Source: Ferrimonas senticii DSM 18821
GTDB taxonomy: Bacteria; Pseudomonadota; Gammaproteobacteria; Enterobacterales; Shewanellaceae
Direction: 5' to 3'
DNA: 64,000 nt
NCBI RefSeq assembly: GCF_000422665.1
Contig: NZ_AUGM01000004.1
Span: forward strand, 124,001 to 188,000
Shown here: positions 47,116 to 57,191 of the stretch, piece after piece
How the letters are laid out: every line of letters begins with the position of its first letter
Position numbering within the stretch: position 1 is the first letter of the stretch
Notes under the pieces: generated by a model
What the model saw: only the letters and a program-made list of their open reading frames with translations
Told to the model about the DNA's origin: nothing
The model's database searches: none
Program-made: the position numbers and the translations under genes

Positions 47116-47571
47116 GTGACCACAACTGCTGCTCAACCCATTCCAATGAGCCGCCGTGAGCGCGTCGGCCACAGCCTGTTATTTGAAGTGATTGCGCTGC
47201 TGATTATGATTCCTGCGGGCAGTTACCTGACGTCGATGGACATGAGCAAGATGACCGGCGTGGCCATCGCCATGAGCTTGATCGCCATGACGGTTAACTA
47301 TGGCTATAACCTGTGGTTTGACCGAGTGTTTGGTGAAGATCGTTTAAACCGCAGTTGGCAGATGCGCTTGGGCCATGGTATCGGCTTTGAAGTGAGCTTG
47401 ATGGGCCTGATGTTGCCGCTGTTGATGTGGGCGACCGGCTTTGATTTCTGGACGGTGCTGATTCTGGATATCGGTATTGTGCTGTTCTTCTTTATCTACG
47501 CCATCGTATTTAACTACGGCTATGACCAAGTGCGGGCGCGGTTACTGAAAGACCGTCTGCAAATCGCCTAG
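47116..47571 (+). CDS. PACE family efflux transporter (copy 2)
   Basis: A 151-residue, four-TM protein with two BTP repeats: SLLFEVIALLIMIPAG and GIGFEVSLMGLMLPLL carry the FE motif, VNYGYNLWFDRVF and VFNYGYDQVRARL the N-x3-D motif. GTG 47116 has AGGAAA upstream; an ATG at 47146 is the alternative. Likely exports biocides or diamines. It is a distant paralog of the PACE gene at 13217. Confidence 0.9.
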   Translation: MTTTAAQPIPMSRRERVGHSLLFEVIALLIMIPAGSYLTSMDMSKMTGVAIAMSLIAMTVNYGYNLWFDRVFGEDRLNRSWQMRLGHGIGFEVSLMGLMLPLLMWATGFDFWTVLILDIGIVLFFFIYAIVFNYGYDQVRARLLKDRLQIA

Positions 47572-47696
47572 TTTAATGTGTGGCTATCAGTTATTAGTTA
47601 ATAGTTGTTAGTTATTAGTAAGAGCTAGAGCAGTGTCCTTGAGTTACCGCTGAGTAACTGATTACTAAAAACTCATAACTGCTCTTACTAATGCAA

Positions 47697-47727
47697 AAAA
47701 CCGCAACCTTTCCGGCTGCGGTTTTGT
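47697..47727. terminator. Bidirectional terminator between PACE-2 and ettA
   Basis: AAAACCGCAACC TTTCC GGCTGCGGTTTT, one mismatch. On the minus strand it is followed by a T-run, so it fits ettA best. Heptamer-like repeats (TTAGTTATTAG) lie between it and the PACE gene. Confidence 0.8.
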
Positions 47728-47834
47728 GTTAATGCCGAGTTCGTTATCGGTATCCGCACCGCTAAAATTAAGCGTTATGCTGGATGCACTGATGAGCAAC
47801 TAATTACTAAAAACTGCCCACCGTAGACTGAACC

Positions 47835-49499
47835 TTAGCTAATGCGCTTGTACTTAACGCGGCTTGGCTCGGTGATGTCGATGCCTTGCTCTTTCTTCAT
47901 CCACTCGGCGTATTCTTGGAAGTTACCTTCGAAGAAGTTGTGCTTGCCTTCGTCGCGGTAGTCCAGAATGTGGGTCGCTACGCGGTCCAAGAACCAGCGA
48001 TCGTGCGAGATCACCATGGCACAGCCTGGGAATTCCAGCAGCGCGTTTTCCAGTGCCCGCAGGGTTTCGATATCCAAGTCGTTGGTTGGTTCGTCAAGCA
48101 GTAGCAGGTTGCCGCCAGCTTGCAACAGCTTCGCTAAGTGCAGACGACCGCGCTCACCACCGGACAGCTCGCCAACGCGTTTTTGCTGATCCACGCCTTT
48201 AAAGTTAAAACGGGATACGTAAGCGCGGGAGTTAATCTCGAAGTTACCGATACGCAGGATATCTTGGTCGTTGGAGATCTCTTGGAATACGGTTTTGGAA
48301 TCGTCCATGTTGTCACGGAACTGATCCACCGAGGCGATCTGCACGGTTTCACCCAAGGTGATGGAACCGGAATCTGGCTGCTCTTTGCCGGAGATCATCC
48401 GGAACAGGGTAGACTTACCAGCACCGTTAGAACCGATGATGCCAACGATGGCGCCTTTTGGAATCGAAAACGACAGATCGTCGATCAGCACGCGGCCATC
48501 GTACGACTTGGTCAGGTTGTTCACTTCCAGCACTTTGTCGCCCAGACGTGGCCCTGGCGGAATGAACAGCTCGTTGGTCTCGTTGCGCTTCTGGTAGTCG
48601 CTGGTGTTCAGCTCATCAAAGCGGGCCATACGCGCCTTGGACTTAGCCTGACGGCCTTTTGGATTCTGACGAACCCACTCCAGCTCTTTCTCGATCGACT
48701 TCTGGCGGGCTTTCTCTTGCGCCGCTTCTTGCTTCAGACGCTCGTCTTTCTGCTCCAGCCAAGAGGAGTAGTTGCCTTCCCATGGAATGCCTTCACCACG
48801 GTCCAGTTCTAGGATCCAGCCAGCGGCGTTATCCAAGAAGTAACGGTCGTGGGTAATCGCCACCACGGTGCCTGGGTATTCCACCAAGAAACGCTCCAGC
48901 CACGCTACGGATTCGGCATCCAAGTGGTTGGTTGGTTCGTCCAGCAGCAGCATGTCTGGCTTTTCCAGCAGCAGACGGCACAGTGCCACACGGCGGCGCT
49001 CACCACCGGAAAGGTTTTCAATCTTGGCGTCCCACGCTGGCAGACGCATCGCATCGGCCGCGCGCTCTAGGGCGTTTTCCAGATTGTGACCATCTTTGGC
49101 ACTGATGATCGCTTCCAGTTGCCCTTGCTCTTTGGCCAGCGCGTCAAAATCCGCATCTGGCTCAGCGTAGGCGGCGTACACCTCGTCCAAACGCTTTAGC
49201 GCACCAGCCACGTCGGATACCGCTTCCTCGACCACTTCACGAACGGTCTTGGCCGGATCCAGTTTTGGCTCCTGCGGCAGGTAGCCAACGTTGATGCCAG
49301 GTTGTGGACGGGCTTCACCTTCGAATTCGGTGTCAACGCCGGCCATAATGCGCAGCAGGGTGGATTTACCGGCACCGTTCAAACCCAATACGCCGATTTT
49401 GGCGCCAGGGAAGAACGACAGGGAGATGTCTTTAAGGATGTGACGCTTTGGCGGGACCACCTTGCCAACGCGCAACATGCTGTAGATAAACTGAGCCAT
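47835..49499 (-). CDS. ettA: Energy-dependent translational throttle EttA (ABC-F ATPase)
   Basis: A 554-residue ABC-F protein of normal length with two ATPase domains: Walker [10 protein letters not shown] and GSNGAGKST, signatures [19 protein letters not shown] and [16 protein letters not shown], Walker [12 protein letters not shown] and [11 protein letters not shown], and no membrane segment. The start [19 protein letters not shown] is the EttA N-terminus. It binds the ribosomal E site and gates the first peptide bond according to ADP/ATP. An in-frame upstream extension is not used. Confidence 0.95.
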   Translation of the reverse strand: MAQFIYSMLRVGKVVPPKRHILKDISLSFFPGAKIGVLGLNGAGKSTLLRIMAGVDTEFEGEARPQPGINVGYLPQEPKLDPAKTVREVVEEAVSDVAGALKRLDEVYAAYAEPDADFDALAKEQGQLEAIISAKDGHNLENALERAADAMRLPAWDAKIENLSGGERRRVALCRLLLEKPDMLLLDEPTNHLDAESVAWLERFLVEYPGTVVAITHDRYFLDNAAGWILELDRGEGIPWEGNYSSWLEQKDERLKQEAAQEKARQKSIEKELEWVRQNPKGRQAKSKARMARFDELNTSDYQKRNETNELFIPPGPRLGDKVLEVNNLTKSYDGRVLIDDLSFSIPKGAIVGIIGSNGAGKSTLFRMISGKEQPDSGSITLGETVQIASVDQFRDNMDDSKTVFQEISNDQDILRIGNFEINSRAYVSRFNFKGVDQQKRVGELSGGERGRLHLAKLLQAGGNLLLLDEPTNDLDIETLRALENALLEFPGCAMVISHDRWFLDRVATHILDYRDEGKHNFFEGNFQEYAEWMKKEQGIDITEPSRVKYKRIS

Positions 49500-49830
49500 G
49501 GTTGTGCTTCTGCTTAAGTTACAAGAAAACCCCAATTTTACCGCAAATTTGCCGACTGCTGCTGGCCTTTTAGTGGATTGTTGCGCGCTCGCTGTAAAGG
49601 GTAAACAGCCAAGAAGTTCGGCTTTGGTGAATGACACTGCCAGTTTGCTAACAACTACCGCTAACTAGGTAAAAGTTGGTTGCTGCAAAGTAAAAATGAG
49701 AACTGCACCTCCGTTTTTAATAAACCCTGCTGTTACATTCCTGCGCGATTTTAATTCCACTAACTAAGAATTGTTAACGTTTGCCCGCTTTTTGTGCAGT
49801 GGTGAGCGTTCTTCCTACGAGTTTCACTCC
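49500..49830. other. Divergent promoter region, ettA / TonB receptor
   Basis: 331 bp without a gene. The in-frame extensions of both neighbours here lack ribosome sites and family similarity. The stretch is A/T-rich near 49690-49780, suggesting promoters. No convincing Fur box is seen. Confidence 0.5.
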
Positions 49831-52098
49831 ATGAACATGCGTTTGAATGTTATCAGTGCTGCGGTTGCCGCAGCCTTGACCGCCCCTGTTGCACTGGCTG
49901 AGCAGGCCGCAATTGATCCCGCTTCGGCCAAAGCCAAGCAAGATGTCGAGGTTATCGTGGTATCCGGCTCTCGTTTGGAGCAGAACCTGCAAAACGTGGC
50001 TGGCTCAGTATCGGTGCTGACCGAAGAGGACATCGCCCGCAACATGAGTACTGACTTTGCCACCTTGTTCCGCACCGAAGCGGCAGTGGACGTTAAGGGT
50101 GGCGCTGGCAAATCGACCTCAGTAACCATTCGTGGCATCGGCGGCAACCGAGTGATGATGGTCAAAGACGGCGTGCGCGTGAACAACCAGTACGCTTCAC
50201 CACTGGGTCCTGGCGCTGAAGGTACCGGCCGTGGTCTGACTGAAGTGGAAGGCCTAAAACAGGTGGAAGTGGTTAAGGCTGCAGCTTCGACCATCTACGG
50301 CTCTGATGCCCTTGGCGGCGTGGTGGTAATGCAAACCAAAGACGCCGAAGACTATCTGCTGGGCGCTGATCACTACGCTTCAGTTAACGCTGGCTACACT
50401 GGTCTGAACGACGAGTATGCGGCGGGTTTCACTGCCGCCGCAGCCTACAACGATTTTGAAAACCTGATCGCATACCAGCACCGCACTGGTGAAGAGCAGC
50501 AGAACTACGACAAAACCCTGCCAGATTCCGATCTAGTGACCGACAGCGTGCTGTTTAAGTCTAAGTACCACTTCAACGACGACACCAACCTGCAGCTGAC
50601 CCTGGATTTTCTAGAGCAGAATCTAGAGCGTTGGGAAACCGATGTTGAAGGTACAAACCAGGCAAAGCATGAGTGGATCGATACTGATCGTACCACCAAG
50701 GTGTTTAATGGCTCGCTGCGTTTGCGCTCTGAGAAAGCCACGTTCATGCACGATAATCTCGACTTGGTGATGTATTTCGGTAGTACCAAGCAGGACGAGT
50801 GGCGTGATTACTACAAGCACGACAATGCACCTAAAGACACTTTGACGCAGACCCGTGATTACGGCTTTGAGGAGCAGCGTTACGGCTTTACTTCGACCTT
50901 TGCTAAATACATTGGTCACGATAGTTACGGCCATAACCTAACCTACGGCGTTGATATTGAGCAGTCAGAGATGAGCCGTCCGCGCCAATACAACCAAATT
51001 ACTGATTGTAATGCGACTGGTGCATTCGGTAAGCCTAAATGCGGTATATCTAACCCGTTTGCCTTTGCAGACACCGAGAGCCTTCGTGTTGGGGCTTTTA
51101 TTCAAGACGACATTACTCTGCTTGATGGTGATCTGAACCTGGTAATGGGCTTGCGTTACGACTACTTCCGCAACACTCCTGATATTCAGATGGCGGTTGA
51201 TGCAGGTAAAGATGCTGAAAACTTTGCGCAGATGAGTGAAGGTTTCTGGTCGCCAAAGGTTGGTTTGGTTTATCAACTGACAGATGACGTTAATGTCTAT
51301 GCGCAATACGCGTACGGATACAAAATGCCTACCCCTGACCAGAAATGGGGGGAGTTGGTCGTCGAAGCATTACCTGGGATGGTCGAGATTCAGATTAATC
51401 CAAATTACGATCTTGAGTCCGAATCTAGCCATACCTACGAAGTGGGTGTGCGTGGAAACCACGACAATACCAGTTATGAACTGACCGCTTTCTACATTAG
51501 TGCTTCAGATTACATCGATTGGGAATTTACCGGTTGTGAAGGTTTCTTGTGTGACATGGGACTGGGCAATCTTCAATACCGTTACATTAACCTGGATGAA
51601 GTCACAATGTATGGTGCAGAGATGCAAGCCAGCCATTGGATCACTGATGACCTAAAGGTGTGGGGTAATATTGCCTATACGCATGGTGAAGATGGTAACG
51701 GTGATTACCTCAATACCATTAGCCCGCTGAAAGGTAATGTTGGTGTTAACTACTTTGATGAGTTGATGGGCAAACCATTGGATGTTGCCTTAAATGTTCA
51801 TTTTGCCGACCACATGAGCAGAACAACTGATTTGGCTTTGGTTGATGTTGATCCTACTGGGATGAACAAGGTGTTCAATACAGCCGGTTGGGCTACCGTC
51901 GACTTTACTGTTGGCGTTGAGATGACCGATAACCTGCAAGTTCGTGCAGGGGTATACAACTTGTTTGATAAAGAGTACGTCAACTACGCCGATGTGGCTT
52001 CCTTGTCTAAAGGATTGGTTAATGCACTTGGAAGCGAGGATGGTGACTTTACCCAACCTGGCCGTTACGCTGGCGTTAACCTGAAGTACACCTTCTAA
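49831..52098 (+). CDS. TonB-dependent receptor, probable heme/hemoglobin type
   Basis: A 755-residue outer-membrane receptor. Signal peptide (1-24, ending VALAEQ), TonB-box region DVEVIVVSGSRLEQNLQNV, plug domain (about 45-160, STSVTIRGIGGNRVMMVKDG and STIYGSDALGGVV), then a beta-barrel ending in Phe (GVNLKYTF). The plug and the NPNYDLE segment in the barrel, resembling the NPNL motif, suggest the hemoglobin/transferrin/lactoferrin receptor family. The 3' half (from about 51000) is visibly lower in GC than the 5' half. ATG 49831 or 49837 both fit. Confidence 0.85.
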   Translation: MNMRLNVISAAVAAALTAPVALAEQAAIDPASAKAKQDVEVIVVSGSRLEQNLQNVAGSVSVLTEEDIARNMSTDFATLFRTEAAVDVKGGAGKSTSVTIRGIGGNRVMMVKDGVRVNNQYASPLGPGAEGTGRGLTEVEGLKQVEVVKAAASTIYGSDALGGVVVMQTKDAEDYLLGADHYASVNAGYTGLNDEYAAGFTAAAAYNDFENLIAYQHRTGEEQQNYDKTLPDSDLVTDSVLFKSKYHFNDDTNLQLTLDFLEQNLERWETDVEGTNQAKHEWIDTDRTTKVFNGSLRLRSEKATFMHDNLDLVMYFGSTKQDEWRDYYKHDNAPKDTLTQTRDYGFEEQRYGFTSTFAKYIGHDSYGHNLTYGVDIEQSEMSRPRQYNQITDCNATGAFGKPKCGISNPFAFADTESLRVGAFIQDDITLLDGDLNLVMGLRYDYFRNTPDIQMAVDAGKDAENFAQMSEGFWSPKVGLVYQLTDDVNVYAQYAYGYKMPTPDQKWGELVVEALPGMVEIQINPNYDLESESSHTYEVGVRGNHDNTSYELTAFYISASDYIDWEFTGCEGFLCDMGLGNLQYRYINLDEVTMYGAEMQASHWITDDLKVWGNIAYTHGEDGNGDYLNTISPLKGNVGVNYFDELMGKPLDVALNVHFADHMSRTTDLALVDVDPTGMNKVFNTAGWATVDFTVGVEMTDNLQVRAGVYNLFDKEYVNYADVASLSKGLVNALGSEDGDFTQPGRYAGVNLKYTF

Positions 52099-52119
52099 GC
52101 CTATGCTTTAGTTTCTCTC

Positions 52120-52147
52120 AAAAACCGGACCTCGCGTCCGGTTTTTT
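52120..52147 (+). terminator. Terminator of TonB receptor gene
   Basis: AAAACCGGAC CTCGC GTCCGGTTTT followed by T. Confidence 0.9.
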
Positions 52148-52350
52148 GTGCCTGTTGCTGGGCGGGAACGTAGTAATCAGGGTAGGCCGTTATCAAAGTG
52201 GTGGCTGTCAGTTATCGCTACCACCAAGGGATTGGCTTTTGCCGACGGTTGGCTTGGGTTCAAAATTTCACCGCGTTACAATCCGGCCACTGTTCACGAG
52301 CGCTGCGCTGTCAAACAAGCAGCAGCGGATCAACGCCATGGAGTAATGGA

Positions 52351-53607
52351 ATGCTGGAAAAGAACATGAACATTGCCGATTTCGATCCCGAATTGTGGGA
52401 AGCAATGGAAGCCGAGCGAGTGCGCCAAGAGCACCACATTGAGCTGATCGCTTCGGAAAACTACACCAGCCCACGGGTGCTGGAAGCCCAAGGTTCGCAG
52501 CTAACCAACAAGTACGCCGAAGGTTACCCAGACAAGCGTTACTACGGCGGTTGTGAACATGTGGATGTGGCGGAAAAACTGGCTATCTCCCGTGCTTGTG
52601 AACTGTTTGGCGCCAGCTATGCCAACGTTCAACCGCACTCTGGCTCGCAAGCCAATGCCGCGGTATTTATGGCGCTATTGCAGCCCGGCGATACCGTATT
52701 GGGGATGAGCTTGGCCCATGGGGGTCACCTGACCCACGGTGCGTCGGTGTCGTTCTCTGGCAAGATCTACAACGCGGTGCAGTACGGCATTACCCCTGAT
52801 ACTGGCGAAATCGATTACGCCGAGGTACGTAAGCTGGCGTTAGAGCATCAACCAAAGATGATCATCGCCGGTTTCTCGGCTTACTCTGGGGTTTTGGATT
52901 GGGCCAAGTTCCGCGAGATTGCTGACGAAGTTGGCGCCTACCTGTTTGTCGATATGGCCCACGTCGCCGGTTTGATTGCCGCCGACGTTTACCCGAATCC
53001 GCTGCCACACGCCCATGTGGTTACGACTACCACCCACAAGACCTTAGCTGGCCCGCGTGGCGGCTTGATTCTGTCTGCTTGCGGCGATGAAACCATCGAG
53101 AAAAAACTGAATTCCGCGGTATTCCCCGGTGGTCAGGGTGGCCCGCTGTGTCACGTGATTGCAGCTAAAGCGGTGGCCTTTAAAGAGGCGCTGCAGCCGG
53201 AATTTAAAACCTATCAGCAGCAGGTGGTGAAAAACGCCCAAGCGATGGCGTCGGTCTTTAAAGGTCGCGGCTACAAGATTGTCTCTGGCGGTACTCACAA
53301 CCACCTATTCCTGCTGGATCTGATCGATAAAGATATCACCGGTAAAGACGCCGATGCCGCTCTTGGTCGCGCTAACATCACCGTCAATAAAAACTCGGTG
53401 CCAAACGATCCGCGCAGCCCATTTGTGACCTCCGGTTTGCGGATCGGTACCCCGGCATTAACCCGTCGCGGTATGGGTGAATCGGAAGCTCGCGAACTGA
53501 CCGGTTGGATCTGCGATATTCTGGATAACTTCGGCAACGAAGCGGTTGAGCAACGCGTAAAAGCGCAGGTGTTGGAGTTGTGTCAGCGCTTCCCGGTGTA
53601 CGCTTAA
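52351..53607 (+). CDS. glyA: Serine hydroxymethyltransferase GlyA
   Basis: A 418-residue PLP enzyme almost collinear with E. coli Gly[16 protein letters not shown] start, [19 protein letters not shown] Lys in [16 protein letters not shown], end CQRFPVYA. It interconverts serine and glycine and supplies one-carbon units. ATG 52351 follows GGAG and matches the E. coli start; a longer frame is not supported. Confidence 0.97.
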   Translation: MLEKNMNIADFDPELWEAMEAERVRQEHHIELIASENYTSPRVLEAQGSQLTNKYAEGYPDKRYYGGCEHVDVAEKLAISRACELFGASYANVQPHSGSQANAAVFMALLQPGDTVLGMSLAHGGHLTHGASVSFSGKIYNAVQYGITPDTGEIDYAEVRKLALEHQPKMIIAGFSAYSGVLDWAKFREIADEVGAYLFVDMAHVAGLIAADVYPNPLPHAHVVTTTTHKTLAGPRGGLILSACGDETIEKKLNSAVFPGGQGGPLCHVIAAKAVAFKEALQPEFKTYQQQVVKNAQAMASVFKGRGYKIVSGGTHNHLFLLDLIDKDITGKDADAALGRANITVNKNSVPNDPRSPFVTSGLRIGTPALTRRGMGESEARELTGWICDILDNFGNEAVEQRVKAQVLELCQRFPVYA

Positions 53608-53631
53608 CGCTCTGATGCAGAGAGCAGGAAT

Positions 53632-53760
53632 TAGTTGGTAGTGGATAGTTAATAGCTAGTAGTTAATAGTTAATAGCCAGTAGTTAAGAGCGTTTAGTTG
53701 ATAGTGGATAGTTAATAGCTAGTAGTTAATAGTATTTAGTTGATAGTGGGGTAGAGCCGG
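53632..53760. repeat. Degenerate heptamer-type repeat region
   Basis: Repeated TAGTTGATAGTGGATAGTTAATAGCTAGTAGTTAAT-type strings, a diverged part of the AGYTRTC-like family, without coding capacity. Confidence 0.7.
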
Positions 53761-53774
53761 TTAACTACCCTGAC

Positions 53775-53830
53775 TGACAACTGACAACTGACAACTGACA
53801 ACTGACAACTGACAACTGACAACTGACAAC
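53775..53830. repeat. Heptanucleotide tandem repeat (TGACAAC)x8
   Basis: Eight perfect units, preceded by a partial TGAC, immediately before the arcC terminator. Confidence 0.95.
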
Positions 53831-53835
53831 ATAAC

Positions 53836-53870
53836 AAAGCCGGTCATTGCCAAGCAGTGACCGGCTTTGA
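53836..53870 (-). terminator. Terminator of the arcD-argR-arcC group
   Basis: AAAGCCGGTCATTG pairs with CAGTGACCGGCTTT (one G-T pair), 23 bp after the arcC stop. Confidence 0.75.
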
Positions 53871-53892
53871 TGTTACTCAAGGTTATTGCCTG

Positions 53893-54834
53893 TTAGCTGG
53901 CGACCGCTGGTGCAACGGTTTCTCGGCTAACGTGGGTACCGGCGGTGCCCGCCATGATCTGCTCTGCTTTGGCGAGGGCGCCGATGTGACCAATACCACC
54001 GGTCTCGGCGGCGAAGCGACAGACTGCATCCACTTTGGGCCCCATCGAACCGGCGGCAAATTGATATTGGCTGATCTCTGCCACGCTTACCTGATGCAGT
54101 GGGGTGGCGTCACTCTGGCCCCAATTCAGCACCACATTGTCGGCGTCGGTCAGGATCAACAGATGCTCGGCGTGCAGTTGCTTGGCCAACAGCGCCGCCG
54201 CCAAGTCTTTATCCACCACCGCTTCAACGCCATTGATCTCATCGCCATCGCGAATAACTGGGCTGCCACCGCCGCCACAGCAGATGACGATCTCGCCCGC
54301 ATCCAGCAGCTCTCGTACCGATTCTAATTCGATGATCCCCAACGGCTTAGGTGAGGGTACGACTCGGCGCCAATGGTCGCCGTCGGCTTTGATGGTCCAG
54401 TCGTTGGCTCGCGCCAGCGCCAGCGCTTGTTGGTGCTCGTAGATGGGGCCGATAAATTTATCGGGATTGGCGAATGCCGGATCGTCCTTGCTTACTTCAA
54501 TTTGCGTCAAGATGGTGGCGATCTGCGCCTGCGGCATCGACCGCTTGAGCCCCTGCGCCAGTAGCAGGCCGATCATCCCTTGGGATTCGGCGCCCAGCAC
54601 ATCCAATGGGTAACTGGCGACTTCGGTGTAGGCCAAGTTTTGCAGGGCAATCAGCCCCACTTGTGGGCCATTGCCGTGGACGATCACCAATCGATACTGT
54701 TGCGATAGTGCCGCCAACGCCGAGGTGGTTTTGGCGATGTTGTCGCGTTGATTCGCGCAGGTCATGGCTTGGCCGCGCTGCAGCAGGGCATTGCCACCAA
54801 TGGCAATGACGATCAAAGGTTTTTGCTGAGTCAT
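53893..54834 (-). CDS. arcC: Carbamate kinase
   Basis: A 313-residue enzyme: IAIGGNALLQRGQ start, VIVHGNGPQVG, ICCGGGGSPVI and KVDAVCRFAAETGG. It makes ATP from carbamoyl phosphate and ADP, the energy-yielding last step of the arginine deiminase pathway. 39 bp downstream of argR, same direction. Confidence 0.95.
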   Translation of the reverse strand: MTQQKPLIVIAIGGNALLQRGQAMTCANQRDNIAKTTSALAALSQQYRLVIVHGNGPQVGLIALQNLAYTEVASYPLDVLGAESQGMIGLLLAQGLKRSMPQAQIATILTQIEVSKDDPAFANPDKFIGPIYEHQQALALARANDWTIKADGDHWRRVVPSPKPLGIIELESVRELLDAGEIVICCGGGGSPVIRDGDEINGVEAVVDKDLAAALLAKQLHAEHLLILTDADNVVLNWGQSDATPLHQVSVAEISQYQFAAGSMGPKVDAVCRFAAETGGIGHIGALAKAEQIMAGTAGTHVSRETVAPAVAS

Positions 54835-54873
54835 GTCATTATCTCTACAACGGATAACACAGTGGGTAAACGG

Positions 54874-55335
54874 CTAGTGGAAGGCCAGCACGGTCTTGAT
54901 GGTCTGATACAGCCGTTCGATTGAGGTATTGCGGGTCGGGGTAACAAACATGGTGTCGTCGCCAGCAACGCAGCCAAGAATGCCGTCGCCTCGGCCTAGA
55001 GAGTCCAACAGTCGTGCGACCACTTGGGCGCCGCCCGGGGTGGTTTTGATCACCACCAGATAATCGTTAAAGTCGATGTCCGACACTAAGCTGGCCAACG
55101 GCACATCAATTGCCGGTACTGCGATTTCACCTGGCACGCAGTAAACGGTCTCCTTTTTGGCGTTGCGGGTGCGCACCGCGCCGATGTTATTCAGGATCCG
55201 CGACACCTTGGACTGGCTGACGTCGTTGAATCCTTGGGCTTTTAGCGCCTCTACCATCTCTTGCTGATTATGAAAGTGCTGCTCGGCGAGCATCGCTTTA
55301 AACGCTTTGATCAATCCAACATCTTGAGTACGCAT
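54874..55335 (-). CDS. argR: Arginine repressor ArgR
   Basis: A 153-residue regulator: N-terminal winged helix ([20 protein letters not shown]) and C-terminal arginine-binding hexamer domain ([16 protein letters not shown]). ATG 55335 follows AGGAAGA; a longer frame is not supported. It is placed inside the arc cluster between arcD and arcC, unlike E. coli argR next to mdh, so it may be a pathway-specific activator/repressor. Whether a second argR exists cannot be told. Confidence 0.92.
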   Translation of the reverse strand: MRTQDVGLIKAFKAMLAEQHFHNQQEMVEALKAQGFNDVSQSKVSRILNNIGAVRTRNAKKETVYCVPGEIAVPAIDVPLASLVSDIDFNDYLVVIKTTPGGAQVVARLLDSLGRGDGILGCVAGDDTMFVTPTRNTSIERLYQTIKTVLAFH

Positions 55336-55414
55336 ATCGTCTTCCTTGCTGGTGCGGCAAATCGGTTGCGGTTGTCGACTCTGCGGCGGCGACCACCGCA
55401 GAGTCACGGTGCGA

Positions 55415-56803
55415 TTACAGGGCGGCGAGGCTTAAACAGACCATGGAGATCACCGCCAGTGCCAGCAGCAGTGGCGCGATAAACTTGATCCAGCGGACGA
55501 TGGAGATCCGGCCGATGGCCAAGGCGGCAATCACCACCCCAGAGGTAGGGGTGATCAGGTTGACCCAACCAGAGGCGGATTGGTAAGCGGTGACGGCCAG
55601 ATCACGACCTACCCCAGCAAAGTCCGCTAATGGCGCGATGATCGGCATCGAGAACACCGCCAGACCGGAAGTGGAAGGGATCAGGAACGATAGGATGATG
55701 TGAATGCCGTACATCAGGTTAACGAACAATACCGAGTTAACGTCCGCCAATACGGTTTCACCCCAGTGCAGAATGGTGCCGGAGATCATGCCGTTATCCA
55801 TGATGATGCCAATGCCGCGGGCGATCCCCAGAACCAGCATTACCCCGAGCAGATCGCGGGTGCCATCGACAAACTTTTCGGCAAACTGCTCTTCGCTAAG
55901 GCCGCCAATCAAGGCCACCAGAATCGACGCCAACAGGAACAGCATCGACATCTCGTTCATCCACCAGCCGCCGTAGGCCACGCCCCACACCATAATCGCG
56001 AAAGTGGCACCAAAGATGGTCAGAATGATTTTGTGACGACCGGTAAATTCAAGCGTTTGCGCGTCTTTTTGATGTAAGAAGTGCTGCTCATTTTGCTGTT
56101 TCAGATCCGCCACGACTGACAGTTCTGGGTTTTGCCGCACCTTAGCGGCATAGCGCATAACAAAGGCGCAGGCGGTGACAAAGCTGAGTACCAGAATCAC
56201 CAGGCGCAGCATCATGCCTTCGGTAAAGGGGATGCCGGAGGCGTCAGAGGCGATAACGGTGGCAAACGGGTTGATGGTGGAACCCAGCACGCCGATGCCA
56301 GAGCCGATCAGCACGATGGCGACGGCGGTGACCGCATCATAGCCTGCGGCGATCATCACCGGCAGCAGCAGAATGTAGAAGGGGATGGTCTCTTCGGCCA
56401 TGCCATAGATGGTGCCACCAGCGGCAAAGCAGAGCATCAACGCTGGGATCATCAGATGTTCTTTGCCCTTTAGCTTAACCACCGCTCGGGCGATGCCGCT
56501 GTCGATGGCACCGGTGGCGGTGATCACCATCAGGTAGCCACCGATAAACAGAATAAATAGCCCTAAATCGATGGTTTTTTGGATGCCGATGATCGGCGCG
56601 CTGATGATATCGAGAAAGCCTTGGGGGTTGGCTTCGGTGGCCGCATAGGTACCGGCAACGGCGATCTCACGGCCGAGATCTTCATTCATGACCATCTCGT
56701 ATTGCCCGGCAGGAACCACCCAGGTCATCGCCGCCATAAACGCAATAATTATAAAAAGAATGGTGTATGCAGAGGGTAACTTAAATCGACTGATTGCTTT
56801 CAT
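55415..56803 (-). CDS. YfcC family transporter, probable arginine/ornithine antiporter (ArcD role)
   Basis: A 462-residue protein with about 12 TM helices of the YfcC/C4-dicarboxylate anaerobic type: start [50 protein letters not shown] and [15 protein letters not shown]. It is the first gene of the arc leftward group, so arginine uptake in exchange for ornithine is inferred from context rather than from family membership. ATG 56803 follows AGGAAA. Confidence 0.85.
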   Translation of the reverse strand: MKAISRFKLPSAYTILFIIIAFMAAMTWVVPAGQYEMVMNEDLGREIAVAGTYAATEANPQGFLDIISAPIIGIQKTIDLGLFILFIGGYLMVITATGAIDSGIARAVVKLKGKEHLMIPALMLCFAAGGTIYGMAEETIPFYILLLPVMIAAGYDAVTAVAIVLIGSGIGVLGSTINPFATVIASDASGIPFTEGMMLRLVILVLSFVTACAFVMRYAAKVRQNPELSVVADLKQQNEQHFLHQKDAQTLEFTGRHKIILTIFGATFAIMVWGVAYGGWWMNEMSMLFLLASILVALIGGLSEEQFAEKFVDGTRDLLGVMLVLGIARGIGIIMDNGMISGTILHWGETVLADVNSVLFVNLMYGIHIILSFLIPSTSGLAVFSMPIIAPLADFAGVGRDLAVTAYQSASGWVNLITPTSGVVIAALAIGRISIVRWIKFIAPLLLALAVISMVCLSLAAL

Positions 56804-56912
56804 CACATTATTTCCTAAATGAAAAACCAATGACGCGAAACTGAATCAAGAACGAACTTTTGGGCCGGGCTTCCGGTGATTTAAGTATTTCAAATTCGAC
56901 TTGTTGAATTTA

Positions 56913-56926
56913 GTGATCTGGGTCAC
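56913..56926. promoter_or_regulatory. CRP-like site upstream of arcD
   Basis: GTGA-TCTGGG-TCAC, a perfect 4-6-4 core of the CRP operator, 110 bp upstream of arcD. Confidence 0.6.
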
Positions 56927-57063
56927 TTAATGGTTGTTTTGTGCATAATGAATAAAGCGTGAGTAAAACTGGGTAACCGACCATTTTTAACAATGGAACA
57001 CCCGTTATTAGCAAATATTCAGTCGCTATGTCGGTCAACCCAACAAATATTCCGATGAAATCG

Positions 57064-57077
57064 TTGATTTAAGTCAA
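57064..57077. promoter_or_regulatory. FNR box upstream of arcA
   Basis: TTGAT-TTAA-GTCAA matches TTGAT-N4-ATCAA at all but one position. It lies 115 bp upstream of arcA. FNR/Anr activation of the arginine deiminase pathway without oxygen is well known in other bacteria. Confidence 0.7.
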
Positions 57078-57191
57078 TTCTGGCGACCATGGCAGCGCTA
57101 CACTTGCCGACAACAGCGACAGACTCCAATAGCCGCAGTTAAATCAAATATTTCATTTATCTAAGCAGTTAATTCTGTAGCGAGGTTCAAA

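Larger units (their letters stand above)
56804..57191. promoter_or_regulatory. Divergent arcD/arcA control region
   Basis: 388 bp without a gene, A/T-rich. It contains a CRP-like palindrome (56913-56926) and an FNR box (57064-57077). ATTCA and TGAAT half-sites that might be ArgR boxes occur, but no full ARG box was certain. Confidence 0.65.

Noticed and set aside
49640-49830. Fur box upstream of the TonB receptor
   Set aside because: Only a weak AAATGAGAAC half-site is seen, so iron control is not claimed from sequence.
56804-57191. ARG boxes for ArgR
   Set aside because: Several TGAAT/ATTCA half-sites occur in this A/T-rich region but no full 18-bp box could be placed confidently.
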